From the NCBI GenBank assembly GCA_022573715.1, contig JACZTL010000004.1, positions 62,001 to 126,000 of the forward strand: 64,000 bases of DNA. Direction: 5' to 3'. This DNA is from Bacteroidota bacterium. Lineage in GTDB: Bacteria > Bacteroidota > Ignavibacteria > Ignavibacteriales > Ignavibacteriaceae. Every line of letters starts with the position of its first letter. The stretch's first letter is position 1. A model generated the notes under the pieces. The model worked only from the letters and a program-made list of their open reading frames with translations. It made no database searches and was not told the origin of the DNA. Shown here in pieces: positions 63,884 to 64,000 of this stretch. The translations under genes were made by a program, and so were the position numbers.

Positions 63884-64000
63884 TTATTCTGCTTTTGGTA
63901 TAAACATAGATCGGTCATTATAATAACCGCAAGAAGGACAAGCACGATGTGCCATCTTCATTTCACCACAATTTGAGCAAGTACTTAATGTTGGTGCAGT
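63884..64000 (-). CDS. rpmF: 50S ribosomal protein L32 (C-terminal part; 5' end beyond window)
   Basis: The last 38 residues are visible, stop TAA at 63884-63886. CSNCGEMKMAHRACPSCGYYN carries the two CxxC pairs of the zinc-binding L32 type and ends GxYNDRSMFIPKAE. It precedes plsX, the usual neighbour. The N-terminus (KRRxSKxRxxxRR region) lies outside the window. Confidence 0.9.
   Translation of the reverse strand, partial: TAPTLSTCSNCGEMKMAHRACPSCGYYNDRSMFIPKAE

Overview
The window is AT-rich bacterial chromosome from the Bacteroidota/Ignavibacteriota side of the FCB group. This is an inference from gene families, not a database match. The supporting signs are outer-membrane proteins of the PorV type and the DUF4835/PorD family, a SusC-like TonB receptor, a HYC_CC_PP-like small protein, a GlnRS beside GltX, a full-length glycine dehydrogenase, and serine/threonine kinases fused to TolB-like beta-propellers. 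Almost all of it is ordinary core genome. The interesting accessory parts are a serine/threonine kinase cluster (0.3-8.6 kb), a likely bacterial ceramide locus (19.3-22.8 kb) and a copper/silver island (39.6-50 kb).

Layout. 0-8.6 kb: three paralogous Pknb-type kinases (two kinase-TM-propeller, one kinase-FlgO/TolB-like-TPR), with a small conserved protein between the second and third. 8.6-18.6 kb, mostly minus strand: a PAS-GAF histidine kinase with a disturbed N-terminus, tRNA-CAU, HIT protein, EF-G paralogue, DUF948 and YtxH envelope proteins, isocitrate dehydrogenase, Maf, a SpoIID-like lipoprotein and tRNA-Ala. 18.7-26.6 kb: a CX4CH cytochrome-like lipoprotein, the epimerase/Spt/GNAT trio, then PorD-like, PorV-like and HhH/beta-barrel envelope proteins. 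26.7-32.6 kb: a hybrid kinase with three receivers and a degraded ATPase domain, GltX, GlnS, a broken tRNA-Leu piece and an intact tRNA-Leu. 33-38.3 kb, minus strand: PurD, a glycosyltransferase, GuaB and glutaryl-CoA-type dehydrogenase. 38.3-39.7 kb: tRNA-Ser inside a repeat-rich, gene-poor stretch.

The copper island reads HYC_CC_PP-like protein, CusC-, CusB- and CusA-like efflux proteins, a secreted Met/Lys/His-rich repeat protein, a small membrane protein and a CPH-type (CopB-like) P-type ATPase. CusB and the Met-rich protein carry the same 60-residue C-terminal CPxCGM module (38 of 60 identical by my count). A 20-bp near-palindrome precedes both the first gene and cusC. The ATPase has a His-rich upstream reading frame that joins it either by an ATGA overlap or by a -1 shift on an A-AAA-AAG run. 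Related palindromic repeats sit at three junctions of the island.

50.3-64 kb: a SusC-like receptor with a strong terminator, then on the minus strand RsmE, an Omp85-family protein, GcvP and RNase III, followed upstream by the classic fatty-acid cluster rpmF-plsX-fabH-fabD-(Cys-cluster protein)-fabG-acpP-rnc. The rpmF end is cut by the window edge.
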